Assembly: GCA_050953505.1 (NCBI GenBank)
Contig: JBMNMU010000001.1
Span: forward strand, 372,001 to 436,000
Reading direction: 5' to 3'
Length of the DNA stretch: 64,000 bases
DNA from: JBMNMU01 sp050953505
GTDB lineage: Bacteria > Bacillota > Clostridia > Peptostreptococcales > Anaerovoracaceae
Below are positions 1-9,190 of the stretch, in pieces; positions within the stretch are counted from its first letter, which is position 1; each line of letters begins with the position of its first letter. The position numbers and the translations under genes were made by a program. The notes beneath the pieces are model-generated. The model was not told the DNA's origin and did no database searches. It was given only the letters and a program-made list of their open reading frames with translations.

Positions 1-846
1 TTATGCGCAATTGCTGCGACTATCGCCGTTGCTCTAATAACCATATTCATCTTTCAATCTGGATTACCAGTATTAGCAGAATACGGTATTTTTGATTTTA
101 TCTTGGGTACTACATGGTCTCCTACCAAGGAGCAATATGGAATTCTTCCCCTAATAGTGGGTACATTGTCTATAACCATAGGGTCACTGATCATCGGGGT
201 TCCTACAGGAATCGCCTGCGCAGTTTTTTTATCAGAAATACTTCCGCAAAAGCCAGCAAAGGTATTTAAGTCAGCGGTTGAATTATTAGCGGGCATACCT
301 TCTGTAGTTTATGGGTTTTTCGGACTAGTGGTACTTGTGCCTGCTATCCGCAATTACATATTGCCTATACATCAGAAATTCAATCCCGAGGCAAGTACGT
401 CAGGCTTTAGTATTTTGGCAGGGGCTATTATTTTAGCAATCATGATACTTCCCACTATCGTCAGCATGTCTGAAAATGCCATCAGAGCGGTGCCAAGGTA
501 TTATAAAGAAGCTTCCTTGGCTTTGGGAGCGAATAAGGTCGAAACCATATTAAAAGTAGTGATTCCAGCTGCCAGATCTGGTATTGTTGCGTCTGTTATT
601 CTTGCTATGGGCAGGTCTATTGGAGAAACCATGGCCGTCGTTTTAGTAACGGGTAATATGGCAAAAATGCCAGGAAGTGTTTTAGATTCTGTGGCGACTT
701 TGACAGGTACCATTGCTATGGAAATGGGATATGCTTCTCCATCTCATCAGCAGGCCCTATTTGCCGTGGGTATTATTTTATTTGTTATTATAACCATATT
801 AAATATCATAGCCCAGGGGAGCGGGAAATATCTGGGAGGGAGGTAA
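1..846 (+). CDS. pstC: Phosphate ABC transporter permease PstC (5' end outside window)
   Basis: Membrane permease of the high-affinity phosphate importer PstSCAB, paired with PstA. The reading frame is open from base 1, so the start codon and first membrane segment lie upstream; about 281 residues are visible. Several hydrophobic segments alternate with short loops. The binding-protein-dependent permease signature (EAA loop) that contacts the ATPase is visible as KEASLALGANKVETILKVV, followed by a GRSIGETMAV stretch typical of PstC/PstA. pstA follows after 4 bp, then pstB and phoU, the standard pst order. The binding-protein gene pstS would be expected just upstream, outside the window. Family assignment is firm; the choice of PstC over PstA rests on gene order and on the next gene also being a permease. 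Confidence 0.93.
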   Translation, partial: LCAIAATIAVALITIFIFQSGLPVLAEYGIFDFILGTTWSPTKEQYGILPLIVGTLSITIGSLIIGVPTGIACAVFLSEILPQKPAKVFKSAVELLAGIPSVVYGFFGLVVLVPAIRNYILPIHQKFNPEASTSGFSILAGAIILAIMILPTIVSMSENAIRAVPRYYKEASLALGANKVETILKVVIPAARSGIVASVILAMGRSIGETMAVVLVTGNMAKMPGSVLDSVATLTGTIAMEMGYASPSHQQALFAVGIILFVIITILNIIAQGSGKYLGGR

Positions 847-850
847 ACCA

Positions 851-1726
851 ATGAGAAATAATTTAGAAAAGACAACTAAATCCCTTACTCAGAAAAAAGC
901 AGCAACAGGTGTTTTGTTTTATGGAATTATTGGCATTCTAGCAGCATTGACGCTGGCTGCCTTGATTCTTATAATGGCGTACATTCTTGTAAACGGACTT
1001 TTTGAGATCGATCTGGAGTTTTTAACACAGGAACCCAGAAAAATGGGTAAAGAAGGCGGAGTTTTCTCGGTTATTATAGGTACTATATATGTAACAGGTT
1101 TAGCAATTGTTATTGCCACACCGATTGGCGTTGCTGCAGCTATCTACTTTATAGAATATGCGAAGCAGGAATCAAAGCTTGTGGCAGTGATACGGTTTTT
1201 TACGGAGATATTGGCAGGAATCCCATCCATTATATTTGGACTTTTTGGATTTGCATTCTTTGTTATTTTCCTTGGAATGGGCTGGTCCGTTATATCTGCG
1301 GCCCTTACCTTAGCCTTGATGGTATTACCTACCCTTATCAGGGCCACTGAAGAATCGTTGAAAACTGTACCTAGAAGCTATAGGGAAGGGAGCCTGTCTT
1401 TAGGAGCCACAAAGTGGCAAACCATCATAAAAGTCATTTTGCCCTGCTGCAAATCGGGAATTTTAACCGGCTTGATATTAGGTATAGGAAGAGCCATTGG
1501 GGAGACAGCAGCGGTTATGCTTACAGTAGGTGGTTCACTGAGAATACCTACATCCATTTTTGACCCTACCAGGACTATGTCACTTCATTTATATATTTTG
1601 TCTTCCGAGGGTCTGTCCCAAGAAAAAACCTTTGCTACAGCAGCTTTGCTTATCATCATAGTACTAGCAATCAATACAGCGGCTAATCTTATCAGTAGCA
1701 AATTAGGAGGAAATAATGCAAGTTAA
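851..1726 (+). CDS. pstA: Phosphate ABC transporter permease PstA
   Basis: Second membrane subunit of the phosphate importer, 291 aa, close to usual PstA length. It has a hydrophobic N-terminal segment (about residues 20-50), several more membrane helices, and the ATPase-contacting loop REGSLSLGATKWQTIIKVIL followed by GRAIGETAAVMLTVGG. The ATG lies 8 bp after a GGGAGGGAGG ribosome binding site inside the end of pstC, so the two are translationally close. Its 3' end overlaps pstB by 11 bp. This supports a single pstCAB-phoU transcript, as expected for a phosphate-starvation operon. No promoter was seen inside. Confidence 0.95.
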   Translation: MRNNLEKTTKSLTQKKAATGVLFYGIIGILAALTLAALILIMAYILVNGLFEIDLEFLTQEPRKMGKEGGVFSVIIGTIYVTGLAIVIATPIGVAAAIYFIEYAKQESKLVAVIRFFTEILAGIPSIIFGLFGFAFFVIFLGMGWSVISAALTLALMVLPTLIRATEESLKTVPRSYREGSLSLGATKWQTIIKVILPCCKSGILTGLILGIGRAIGETAAVMLTVGGSLRIPTSIFDPTRTMSLHLYILSSEGLSQEKTFATAALLIIIVLAINTAANLISSKLGGNNAS

Positions 1727-2471
1727 ATTTACAGTTGAAAAATTAAACCTTTTTTATGGCAGTTTTCAGGCATTACATGGAATAGATATGACCATCTACG
1801 GGAATAAGATTACTGCTCTTATCGGACCTTCGGGATGTGGAAAATCTACATTTTTAAGAACCCTCAATCGAATGAATGATTTAATTCCGGGGGTGACCAT
1901 CAAAGGTTCGATTAAGTATGACGGGAAAGACATTTATGGCAAAAATTTTGATATAATAGAATTAAGGAAAAAAGTGGGCATGGTATTTCAAAGCCCTAAC
2001 CCTTTCCCAAAGACTGTATATGAAAATATAGTTTATGGGCCAAGAATTCATGGGGAACGTGATAAAAGCACCTTGGATCATATCGTAGAAAGGACTCTAA
2101 GAGAAGTCGCACTGTGGGAAGAAGTGAAAGATCGATTGCATAAATCTGCTCTTGGGCTTTCAGGAGGACAGCAGCAAAGGCTTTGTATCGCAAGATGCCT
2201 TGCGGTGGAACCAGAGGTCATTCTAATGGATGAACCAACATCTGCACTGGACCCTGTGGCTACATCCAAAATAGAAGGGTTACTAGAGGAGTTGGCAGAG
2301 CGATATACAATCGTCATAGTTACACATAACATGCAGCAGGCGGGAAGAGTTTCTGGTTACACGGCATTCTTCTTAAGTGGGGAGGTTGTAGAAACTGATA
2401 AGACAGAAGTTATATTCTCAAATCCTGCAAATAAGAAAACAGAAGACTACATTACAGGGAGGTTTGGATGA
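1716..2471 (+). CDS. pstB: Phosphate ABC transporter ATP-binding protein PstB
   Basis: Cytoplasmic ATPase that powers phosphate import, 251 aa, typical PstB length. Visible motifs: Walker A GPSGCGKST near residue 37, Q-loop VFQSPNPFP, ABC signature LSGGQQQR, Walker B VILMDEPTSALDP and the switch histidine in IVTHNMQQA. The RTLNRMNDLIPG and QSPNPFPKTVYEN stretches are characteristic of PstB rather than of amino-acid ABC ATPases. The start has a GGAGG site 5 bp upstream, inside pstA. The stop overlaps the first ATG of phoU (ATGATG context), so PstB and PhoU are probably coupled. Confidence 0.97.
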   Translation: MQVKFTVEKLNLFYGSFQALHGIDMTIYGNKITALIGPSGCGKSTFLRTLNRMNDLIPGVTIKGSIKYDGKDIYGKNFDIIELRKKVGMVFQSPNPFPKTVYENIVYGPRIHGERDKSTLDHIVERTLREVALWEEVKDRLHKSALGLSGGQQQRLCIARCLAVEPEVILMDEPTSALDPVATSKIEGLLEELAERYTIVIVTHNMQQAGRVSGYTAFFLSGEVVETDKTEVIFSNPANKKTEDYITGRFG

Positions 2472-3133
2472 TGGCAGCAGCACGACCCCAGATGGATCAT
2501 AATATGTCTCTTATAACAGATGATCTTATTGAAATGACCAATTTAATAGAAGAAGCTATAAGAAAAGCGATAGTATCCTTAAAAGAAAAGGATTCAGAGT
2601 TAGCTAGAAAAATTATAGATGATGATCAGGAAATTGATGATATCGAGGATGAAATCAGAGATAAATGCTTAAAGTTTCTTGCGACACAACAGCCTCTCGC
2701 AGGAGATTTAAGATACTGTATCTCTGTTATGCAGATGATAAGAGATTTGGAAAGAATCGGAGATCACTGCGAGGACATTGCAAAATATACATTAAGATTT
2801 GAAAACGAAACTTATATGAAAGAGCTTATTGACATTCCTCGCATGGCAGAGAAGGCATCAAAGATGGTCAAAAATGCGATTGACTCCTTTGTAAATAAAG
2901 ATCTTAGGTTGGCAAGAAGAGTATGGAAGGCAGATGAAGAGGTAGATGAGCTGTTTAGAGATATTTATGATGAGCTAATGGGGATCATTGATCGAGATCC
3001 AACAAAAGCAAATCAGAGTGTAATGTTTCTGTTTATTGCGGCTCACTTGGAAAGAATCGCAGATTATGCTACAAATATCTGTGAGGAAACGGTATTTAGC
3101 ATGGAAGGCACTTACGATATGGAAAAAAAATAA
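2468..3133 (+). CDS. phoU: Phosphate signalling regulator PhoU
   Basis: PhoU links the Pst transporter to phosphate signalling and dampens phosphate uptake when phosphate is plentiful. The protein is 221 aa, entirely helical, and made of two repeated PhoU three-helix halves. Each half carries the E/D-rich metal-binding pattern: ATQQPLAGDLRYCISVMQM with RDLERIGDHCEDIA in the first half, and FIAAHLERIADYATNICEE in the second. Two adjacent ATG codons are possible starts. The gene overlaps pstB by 4 bp and is followed by a clear intrinsic terminator, so it closes the operon. Confidence 0.95.
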   Translation: MMAAARPQMDHNMSLITDDLIEMTNLIEEAIRKAIVSLKEKDSELARKIIDDDQEIDDIEDEIRDKCLKFLATQQPLAGDLRYCISVMQMIRDLERIGDHCEDIAKYTLRFENETYMKELIDIPRMAEKASKMVKNAIDSFVNKDLRLARRVWKADEEVDELFRDIYDELMGIIDRDPTKANQSVMFLFIAAHLERIADYATNICEETVFSMEGTYDMEKK

Positions 3134-3176
3134 TTTATATATCAATATAATCTCTACTCTCCAGTTTATGTCTTTT

Positions 3177-3212
3177 AGCCAGGATATTAGTATTCTGGCT
3201 TTTTATTTTTTT
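3177..3212 (+). terminator. Intrinsic terminator of the pst-phoU operon
   Basis: AGCCAG and CTGGCT pair across a short AT-rich loop and run directly into TTTTTATTTTTTT. It lies 44 bp after the phoU stop and upstream of a separate promoter for the next gene. Confidence 0.85.
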
Positions 3213-3222
3213 AAAAAAGGTA

Positions 3223-3251
3223 TTGCATAAATATATTTACAGATGTATTAT
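3223..3251 (+). promoter_or_regulatory. Sigma-A type promoter of the amino-acid ABC transporter
   Basis: A -35 TTGCAT and a -10 TATTAT are separated by 17 bp, with a TG just before the -10. They sit between the phoU terminator and the binding-protein gene (ATG at 3299), which has a good AGAGGAG ribosome binding site. Confidence 0.6.
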
Positions 3252-3298
3252 TATACATAGCGAATAGATCATGAAATAAAATTAGAGGAGAAAAGAGA

Positions 3299-4081
3299 AT
3301 GAAAAAGATATTTGCAGTATTATTAGTATTAACAATGATATTTTCCTTTGCGTCATGTGGCGATGATTCATCCCAGGAGCCTCAAAACGGTGAAGGAAAT
3401 AAGCCTGTTTATAAGGTGGCCATGGAACCTACCTTCCCGCCTTTTGATACTATGGATGAAGAGACAGGAGAGCTTGCAGGATTCGACTATGATTATATGA
3501 ATGCCATAGCAGAAGACCAAGGCTTTGAACTTGAATGGGTAAATATGGAGTTTGGCGGATTGGTTCCTGCCCTACAAGCAGGTAATATTGACATTATTGC
3601 ATCAGGTATGAATGCTAGTGAGGAAAGAAGAGAAAAGGTTGATTTCTCAACCACATATTATGACTCCGGACTTGTGGTAGCGATAAAAGAAGGAAATGCA
3701 GCCATAAATGGTATCGATGATTTAACAGCTGACATGAAGGTAGGTGGCCAGTTCGGAACCACTGGTGCTGATTTGGCAACAGAGCTTTATGATGAAGGTA
3801 AAATTGGTGAAGTAAAAATATATAATGGCTTGGATATCGCTGTTATGGATCTAATAAATGGAACCATCGATGCATTAATCAATGACCTTCCTGTAACAAA
3901 AGCATATATGGATGCTAAGCCTGGAGCCATAGAAATTGTAGGTGATGTTTTAAATGCAGAATCCTATGGTTTTGCTGTACAAAAAGGGAACACTGAGTTA
4001 TTAGAAAAGATCAATAAGGGTATGGAAAACCTGAAGGCTGATGGGACATTTGACGAAATCTATGCAAAATGGTTTGAATAG
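3299..4081 (+). CDS. Polar amino-acid ABC transporter substrate-binding lipoprotein
   Basis: Extracellular solute-binding protein of family 3 (SBP_bac_3), 260 aa. It is expected to be lipid-anchored and to deliver an amino acid to the permease encoded downstream. The N-terminus is a lipoprotein signal: MKK, a hydrophobic stretch, then the lipobox FASC with Cys20 followed by a polar GDDSSQEP linker. The mature part starts with the typical YKVAMEPTFPPFDTMDEE strand and carries GFDYDYMNAIAE and SGMNASEERREKVDFS, which are family-3 hallmarks. The exact ligand (glutamine, cystine, arginine or another) cannot be read from the sequence. A 228-bp gap containing a stem-loop separates it from the permease, which fits higher expression of the binding protein. 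Confidence 0.92.
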   Translation: MKKIFAVLLVLTMIFSFASCGDDSSQEPQNGEGNKPVYKVAMEPTFPPFDTMDEETGELAGFDYDYMNAIAEDQGFELEWVNMEFGGLVPALQAGNIDIIASGMNASEERREKVDFSTTYYDSGLVVAIKEGNAAINGIDDLTADMKVGGQFGTTGADLATELYDEGKIGEVKIYNGLDIAVMDLINGTIDALINDLPVTKAYMDAKPGAIEIVGDVLNAESYGFAVQKGNTELLEKINKGMENLKADGTFDEIYAKWFE

Positions 4082-4210
4082 TGTTAAAAGCTTTAGTATA
4101 ATAACCTGGGCAAGCCAATAAAAATGAAATGATGAATCTCTCAATAATAAAGTACTGCGTTGTTGTAAGGTTCATTTGAATCATGAGATGACTAGAACTC
4201 ATGAATAGGA

Positions 4211-4280
4211 GGCTGTCTCAAAACAGATTAGTAGCTCTGTAAATTCAGTAGCCATGCAATACTATTGTTTTGAAACAGCC
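4211..4280 (+). repeat. 70-bp inverted-repeat element between binding protein and permease genes
   Basis: GGCTGTCTCAAAACA at 4211-4225 and TGTTTTGAAACAGCC at 4266-4280 are inverted repeats with a single mismatch. They enclose 40 bp and are followed by ATTTTTCT. It could be a small mobile remnant (MITE-like) or a partial terminator that attenuates transcription into the permease gene. A related GCTGTC stem lies at 17.35 kb. Confidence 0.55.
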
Positions 4281-4309
4281 ATTTTTCTATTTTAAAGGGA
4301 GGAAATAAT

Positions 4310-4984
4310 TTGGAAGTTTATTTAAAAGGGCTATCCGTAGCATACAGCGGGTTAGCGGTTACCCTTCAAATAACAATATTTGCAGTAATTATCGGTGTGG
4401 TGCTGGGGCTAATTGTGGCGCTGGGAAAAATGTCCCGTTTTAAACTAATTAAAATAATATTTTCGGTATATGTAGAGCTATTGCGAGGTACCCCCCTTGT
4501 TGTTCAAGCTCTGATTTTGTATGCAGGTGTACCTATGCTGCTGCAAGGATATGGAATAAACTTTAGATGGGAAAACCCCATTGTGACATCTATTCTTGCC
4601 TGTGGAATCAACAGCTCCGCCTATGTGGCAGAGATTATACGAAGCGGTCTTCAAGCTGTAGATAAGGGTCAGCTAGAGGCAGCCAGGTCTCTTGGAATGA
4701 CACATGCTAAAGCGATGAGATATGTAATTATTCCCCAGGCATTTAGGATCATACTGCCAGCATTAGCCAATGAATTTATTTCCTTACTTAAAGAAACTGC
4801 AGTACTTAGTATTATTTCCATGGTAGAAGTAACAAGAAAGAGCATGCTTTGGGCAGCAGCTACTTTTAATGCATGGCCTGCGTACCTGGGAACAGCAATT
4901 GTATACCTGAGCATAACAATACCTTTATCAAGACTGGTAGCATACATGGAAAGGAGGATGGCCATAAGTGATAGAAGTAGTTAA
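4310..4984 (+). CDS. Amino-acid ABC transporter permease (HisM/GlnP family)
   Basis: Inner-membrane permease of the polar amino-acid uptake family, 224 aa, a usual length. The start is TTG, chosen because GGGAGG sits 7 bp upstream and the protein begins MEVYLKGLSVAYSGLAVTLQ, as in the family. It has about five membrane helices. The characteristic ELLRGTPLVVQ motif is near residue 60, and the ATPase-contacting loop EAARSLGMTHAKAMRYVIIP lies near residues 123-142. Its last 17 bp overlap the ATPase gene, which points to coupled translation. It acts with the 3299 binding protein and the 4968 ATPase, probably as a homodimer because only one permease gene is present. Confidence 0.93.
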   Translation: MEVYLKGLSVAYSGLAVTLQITIFAVIIGVVLGLIVALGKMSRFKLIKIIFSVYVELLRGTPLVVQALILYAGVPMLLQGYGINFRWENPIVTSILACGINSSAYVAEIIRSGLQAVDKGQLEAARSLGMTHAKAMRYVIIPQAFRIILPALANEFISLLKETAVLSIISMVEVTRKSMLWAAATFNAWPAYLGTAIVYLSITIPLSRLVAYMERRMAISDRSS

Positions 4985-5690
4985 TTTAACCAAGCAATTT
5001 GGCAAGCTAAAGGTTTTAAATGGTATTACAGAAACCATTAATAAAAATGAAGTGGTTTGTATCATCGGACCTTCAGGATCGGGAAAAAGTACCTTTCTAA
5101 GATGCATAAACCTCCTAGAGCAGCCTACATCTGGAGAAATTTATATCCACGGAGAACAGATTAACAAAAAAGGTGTTGATATTAATAAAATTAGAGAAAA
5201 GCTAGGTATGGTATTTCAAAACTTTAATCTATTTCCTCATATGACAACTCTGGAAAATGTAACTAGTGGTCCATTGCGGGTAAACAATGCAAAAAAGCAG
5301 GATGCAGAAAAAGAAGGACTTGAGCTTCTAAAAATGGTAGGGCTTCTAGATAAGGCCAATGTCTACCCTTCCTCCTTATCGGGAGGGCAAAAGCAAAGAG
5401 TTGCCATTGCTAGAGCACTAGCAATGAAGCCTGATATAATGTTATTCGACGAACCCACCTCTGCCTTAGACCCTGAAATGGTGGGAGAAGTTCTTCAAGT
5501 CATGAGAGAGCTTGCATACAAGGGCATGACCATGGTTATAGTGACCCACGAGATGGGCTTTGCTAAAGAAGTGGCAGACAGAGTTTTGTTTATGGATGAA
5601 GGCATTGTAGTGGAACAAGGCACACCAAAGGAGATATTCGATACTCCTAAAAATGAAAGAACTATAAACTTTTTAAGTAAGGTTTTATAA
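4968..5690 (+). CDS. Amino-acid ABC transporter ATP-binding protein (GlnQ-like)
   Basis: ATPase of the polar amino-acid importer, 240 aa, the standard length for the GlnQ/HisP group. It has Walker A GPSGSGKST (near residue 32), RCINLLEQPTSGEI, the Q-loop VFQNFNLFPHMT, signature LSGGQKQRVAIARALA, Walker B IMLFDEPTSALDPEM and the switch histidine in VTHEMGFA. The start codon is GTG inside the permease gene, preceded by an AGGAGG site. A terminator follows at 5745. Substrate specificity is set by the binding protein and is unknown. Confidence 0.95.
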   Translation: MIEVVNLTKQFGKLKVLNGITETINKNEVVCIIGPSGSGKSTFLRCINLLEQPTSGEIYIHGEQINKKGVDINKIREKLGMVFQNFNLFPHMTTLENVTSGPLRVNNAKKQDAEKEGLELLKMVGLLDKANVYPSSLSGGQKQRVAIARALAMKPDIMLFDEPTSALDPEMVGEVLQVMRELAYKGMTMVIVTHEMGFAKEVADRVLFMDEGIVVEQGTPKEIFDTPKNERTINFLSKVL

Positions 5691-5744
5691 TTGAGAGTAG
5701 ATTCTTGTTCATAACGATCATGATTAGGATTAAAAATAAAATTT

Positions 5745-5773
5745 AAGCAAGGTTTAATCACCTTGCTTTTTAT
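5745..5773 (+). terminator. Intrinsic terminator of the amino-acid ABC transporter operon
   Basis: AAGCAAGGT pairs with ACCTTGCTT across a 6-nt loop, followed by TTT and an AT-rich tail, 54 bp after the ATPase stop codon. Confidence 0.85.
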
Positions 5774-5885
5774 ATATCTTTTCTTGTTTTTCTTTAAATC
5801 TAGCTTCATTAACTGTATAATGAAACAACATAATATTATAGCTATATCATTGTTATTCTCATAGAAGAGGGAAGGTGTAGTATTT

Positions 5886-7523
5886 ATGAAAGTCAAATTT
5901 TTAGGAGCAGCCATATCCGTTACAGGTTCATGTCATCTTATTACCACTGACAAATATAAAATTCTACTAGATTGCGGCCAGTTTCAGGGCAGTGACGAGC
6001 TGGAACAGCTGAATCGGGAGCCTTTGGGGTTTAATCCTAGTGAAATAGATTTTGTAATACTAAGTCATGCCCATATTGATCATAGTGGCCGTATACCACT
6101 CTTAACTAAGCACGGCTTTAGGGGCAAGATATTTTGTACGGATGCTACCGCAGACCTTGTAAGTATTATGTTGAGAGACAGTGCCTATATTCATAAAAAG
6201 GAAGCGGAATGGCATAACCGAAAGGCAGAACGATCAAACCGCCCGCTTATTGACCCTCTATACACAGCAGAGGATGTGGAAGAAGCTCTTGAGTATTTAA
6301 ATCCCGCTTTATATAACCAGCTGATTACCGTGAACGAAGATATAAAGTTTAGATTTCGTGATGCAGGCCATATCTTAGGGTCAGCAATTACTGAGCTATG
6401 GATTCGCCAGGGGGATAAAATCTCAAAAATTGTCTATACAGGTGACCTGGGAGTGAAGAACAAGCCTTTGCTAAGAAATCCTGAAATCATTAATGAAGCA
6501 GATTATTTGATTATGGAAACTACATACGGGGATAGGGTGCATGAAACCAATGAGGAAAGCCTAGAAAAATTCATAGATATTATTATTAAAACAACGAAAA
6601 GGGGTGGCACAGTAGTTGTACCTTCTTTTGCTGTGGGCAGGACTCAGGAACTAATCTATGAGCTTAATATGTACTATGAGCAGCATGAAGAGTACAAGAA
6701 GGATTTAGATGACATTATGGTGTATATAGACAGCCCTTTAGCCATCAGTGCCACTGAGATATTTAGAAGAAATGTTCAAGTGTTCGATGAAGAAACTCGA
6801 GCAATGATACTAGATGGCGACCATCCTCTTGATTTTAAAAACCTTAAATTCACCAGAACAAGTGAGGAATCCAAACAGTTAAATATCAGTACGCAGCCAA
6901 AAATTATTATTTCTGCCAGTGGAATGTGTGATGCAGGGCGCATTAAGCATCATTTAAAGCATAACCTATGGAATCCAAAGTCAAGTATTGTATTTGTGGG
7001 ATATCAGGCAGAAGGAACTTTAGGTAGATCCATTGTCAATGGAGATAAGAATGTTTCTATTTTTGGAGAGAGAATTCACGTTCAAGCAGAAATTTATTCC
7101 CTGGAAGGGTTTTCTGGGCATGCAGACAGGGATGAATTACTACAGTGGGTTTCATCCTTTACAAAGCCACCGAAAAAGATCTTTCTGGTCCATGGTGAAG
7201 AGGAATCAAAGCTAGGCTTTGCCGCTTCTGTTAAGGAAGCCTTGGGTTATGACTGTACCGTCATTAATGATGTGTCAGAATATGACCTGGACTGCGATGT
7301 GCGTCTTAGCATTGAAGATGTAAAAGGAAGGATTGCCAATGAGATGCAGATTTCAGCTATGAAAGAAAAGCTAGCCCAGATTCATGAGGAGTTAGAAACC
7401 ATCCTATATAATGCAAATTTGGCCGTTAGTGATCAATCAACTCGAAATAAAGTTCACGAATTAACTAACATTTTATTGGAATTAGAAAAAAGTACAATAC
7501 AGTTGGGGTCTGCTTTGATGTAA
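5886..7523 (+). CDS. MBL-fold beta-CASP ribonuclease-like protein
   Basis: 545-aa metallo-beta-lactamase protein of the beta-CASP (CPSF73/YSH1-like) group, likely a zinc-dependent cytoplasmic RNase. The metal motif HAHIDHS is near residue 60 and AGHILGSA near residue 160. The third metal-ligand region is VYTGDLG, the CASP block is SASGMCDAGRIKHHL, and the C-terminal motifs are GFSGHADRDELL and FLVHGEEES. A charged helical tail of about 80 residues follows (KEKLAQIHEELETIL). It is distinct in length and order from RNase J. It stands alone between two terminator-bounded units. The AAGG-type ribosome site and ATG at 5886 fit the conserved N-terminal MKVKFLGAAISVTGS. Cellular targets are unknown. 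Confidence 0.88.
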   Translation: MKVKFLGAAISVTGSCHLITTDKYKILLDCGQFQGSDELEQLNREPLGFNPSEIDFVILSHAHIDHSGRIPLLTKHGFRGKIFCTDATADLVSIMLRDSAYIHKKEAEWHNRKAERSNRPLIDPLYTAEDVEEALEYLNPALYNQLITVNEDIKFRFRDAGHILGSAITELWIRQGDKISKIVYTGDLGVKNKPLLRNPEIINEADYLIMETTYGDRVHETNEESLEKFIDIIIKTTKRGGTVVVPSFAVGRTQELIYELNMYYEQHEEYKKDLDDIMVYIDSPLAISATEIFRRNVQVFDEETRAMILDGDHPLDFKNLKFTRTSEESKQLNISTQPKIIISASGMCDAGRIKHHLKHNLWNPKSSIVFVGYQAEGTLGRSIVNGDKNVSIFGERIHVQAEIYSLEGFSGHADRDELLQWVSSFTKPPKKIFLVHGEEESKLGFAASVKEALGYDCTVINDVSEYDLDCDVRLSIEDVKGRIANEMQISAMKEKLAQIHEELETILYNANLAVSDQSTRNKVHELTNILLELEKSTIQLGSALM

Positions 7524-7642
7524 AAAAGATGTGAGCCAATAAGAATAATAATTAAATGGTTTAACAAATACTTGGAGGTAAGTGATGTAAATAGATATGA
7601 ACCTATAAGAATGAAATTAGTATAGCATAAGGGGGATTGGAA

Positions 7643-9184
7643 ATGGATTTAAAGGATTTTAGAAATGAAATCATTAAAAAAATCGATGAATATAGAAACG
7701 TGATAGGTCATCTTGGTTTTGCCTTACCAGAGGCAGAGCAATTAAAAGAAAAACCCCAAACGCTGGAAGAAATTCTTGAGGCTATTGATATCATTATTGC
7801 ATCTAGTAAAGAGCTGAATCAGATTTTTGAGTATAGCCCTGATAGTATTTTTGTTGCTGATGGGGAGGGTAGAACCCTAAGAATCAATAAATCTTTTGAA
7901 AGAATTACTAAAAGACCAAGGGAGCAGATGGTAGGGAGAAATGTATCAGATCTTGAAAAAGAAGGTATCTTTAAACCATCCGTCTGTCGCCTTGCCTTAA
8001 ATGAAAAGCGTAGTGTATCGGTATTGCAACGAATTGATGACAGGAAAGAAGATATTTTTGTCACTGGCACCCCTGTATTCAATGAAAAGGGAGAATTGTA
8101 CCGAGTTACAACCAATGCAATTTTAATGAACCAGATTAACTCCGTTACATCGTACATTGCTGATACTCAGAAAATGCAGAATGACCAGAAGGAAGTGCCA
8201 CATATTATTGCAGAAAGTAAGGAAATGAAAGAGATTCTTAATCTCGCCCGCATGATAAAGGATACGGATTCAAGTGTTTTTATTACCGGGGAGACTGGCG
8301 TAGGCAAGAGCATTTTGGCAAAATATATTCACGAAACCAGTAAGAGAAATAAGAATAAAATTATTGAAATTAACTGTGGCGCTATCCCAGACTCTTTACT
8401 AGAATCAGAGCTCTTTGGTTATGAGGGAGGTGCCTTTACAGGAGCAGGAAAAAGAGGAAAACCGGGCTTGATTGAGCTTAGTGACGGAGGAACTTTGTTT
8501 CTGGATGAAATAGGTGAAATGCCACTCATATTACAGGTAAAGCTTCTGCATTTTCTTCAAAGCAAAAAAATCACTAGGGTCGGTGGTACTAAAGAAATTA
8601 GCATAGATACAAGAGTGATTGCGGGCAGCAATAAATCTCCCGAAGCTCAGGTGGAGGCAGGTGAATTCCGATCAGACCTCTACTATCGGTTAAATGTTAT
8701 TCCCATAAGAATTCCTCCATTAAGAGAGAGAAAAGCAGATATTTTGCCAGCTGCTAAGTACTTTATGTCTACCTATGAAAAAAAGTATAATAAAAAGATG
8801 AATATAAGTAAGGAATTTCTAGATACACTATTATCAGCGCCATGGAAAGGGAACATGAGAGAATTGGAAAATTATATAGAACGGGTTATTGTGACCAGTG
8901 AATCCAATTCTTTAAGCGAATATAGCGATAATATAATAGAACCTGTAAGCCCTATAGAAAAAAACAACCAAGGAGATTTTAAAAAGGACTACAGCATCGT
9001 TGACGATGCAGATCAGAAGACCCAGCATAATTTAAACAAAACCTTAGATGATATAGAAAAAGATTTAATCATTAGGACTTACGAAAAATATAGAAGCAGC
9101 TACAAGGTGGCAGAAGAATTGGGTATCAGCCAATCCACCGCATATCGGAGAATTAGAAAATACTTGGGTAAAATTCAAGAATGA
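7643..9184 (+). CDS. Sigma-54 dependent activator with PAS domain (first of two)
   Basis: Bacterial enhancer-binding protein that remodels sigma-54 RNA polymerase, about 513 aa. Order: a short helical N-terminus, a PAS sensor (about residues 60-175, with IFEYSPDSIFVADGEGRTLR), an AAA+ domain (about 195-430) with Walker A GETGVGKS, the sigma-54-contacting GAFTGA loop and Walker B GGTLFLDEIGE, and a Fis-type helix-turn-helix at the end (YKVAEELGISQSTAYRRIRK). There is no receiver domain, so a bound small molecule is the likely signal. ATG 7643 is preferred to TTG 7637 because AAGGGGG lies 7 bp before it. The near-consensus sigma-54 promoter 215 bp downstream of the stop, in front of the M20 gene, is its obvious target. 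Confidence 0.93.
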   Translation: MDLKDFRNEIIKKIDEYRNVIGHLGFALPEAEQLKEKPQTLEEILEAIDIIIASSKELNQIFEYSPDSIFVADGEGRTLRINKSFERITKRPREQMVGRNVSDLEKEGIFKPSVCRLALNEKRSVSVLQRIDDRKEDIFVTGTPVFNEKGELYRVTTNAILMNQINSVTSYIADTQKMQNDQKEVPHIIAESKEMKEILNLARMIKDTDSSVFITGETGVGKSILAKYIHETSKRNKNKIIEINCGAIPDSLLESELFGYEGGAFTGAGKRGKPGLIELSDGGTLFLDEIGEMPLILQVKLLHFLQSKKITRVGGTKEISIDTRVIAGSNKSPEAQVEAGEFRSDLYYRLNVIPIRIPPLRERKADILPAAKYFMSTYEKKYNKKMNISKEFLDTLLSAPWKGNMRELENYIERVIVTSESNSLSEYSDNIIEPVSPIEKNNQGDFKKDYSIVDDADQKTQHNLNKTLDDIEKDLIIRTYEKYRSSYKVAEELGISQSTAYRRIRKYLGKIQE

Positions 9185-9190
9185 ATTAAA

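Noticed and set aside
7585..7590. Start-stop ATGTAA after a GGAGG site before the first sigma-54 activator
   Set aside because: A minimal ORF is present but nothing shows a function; such sites occur by chance.
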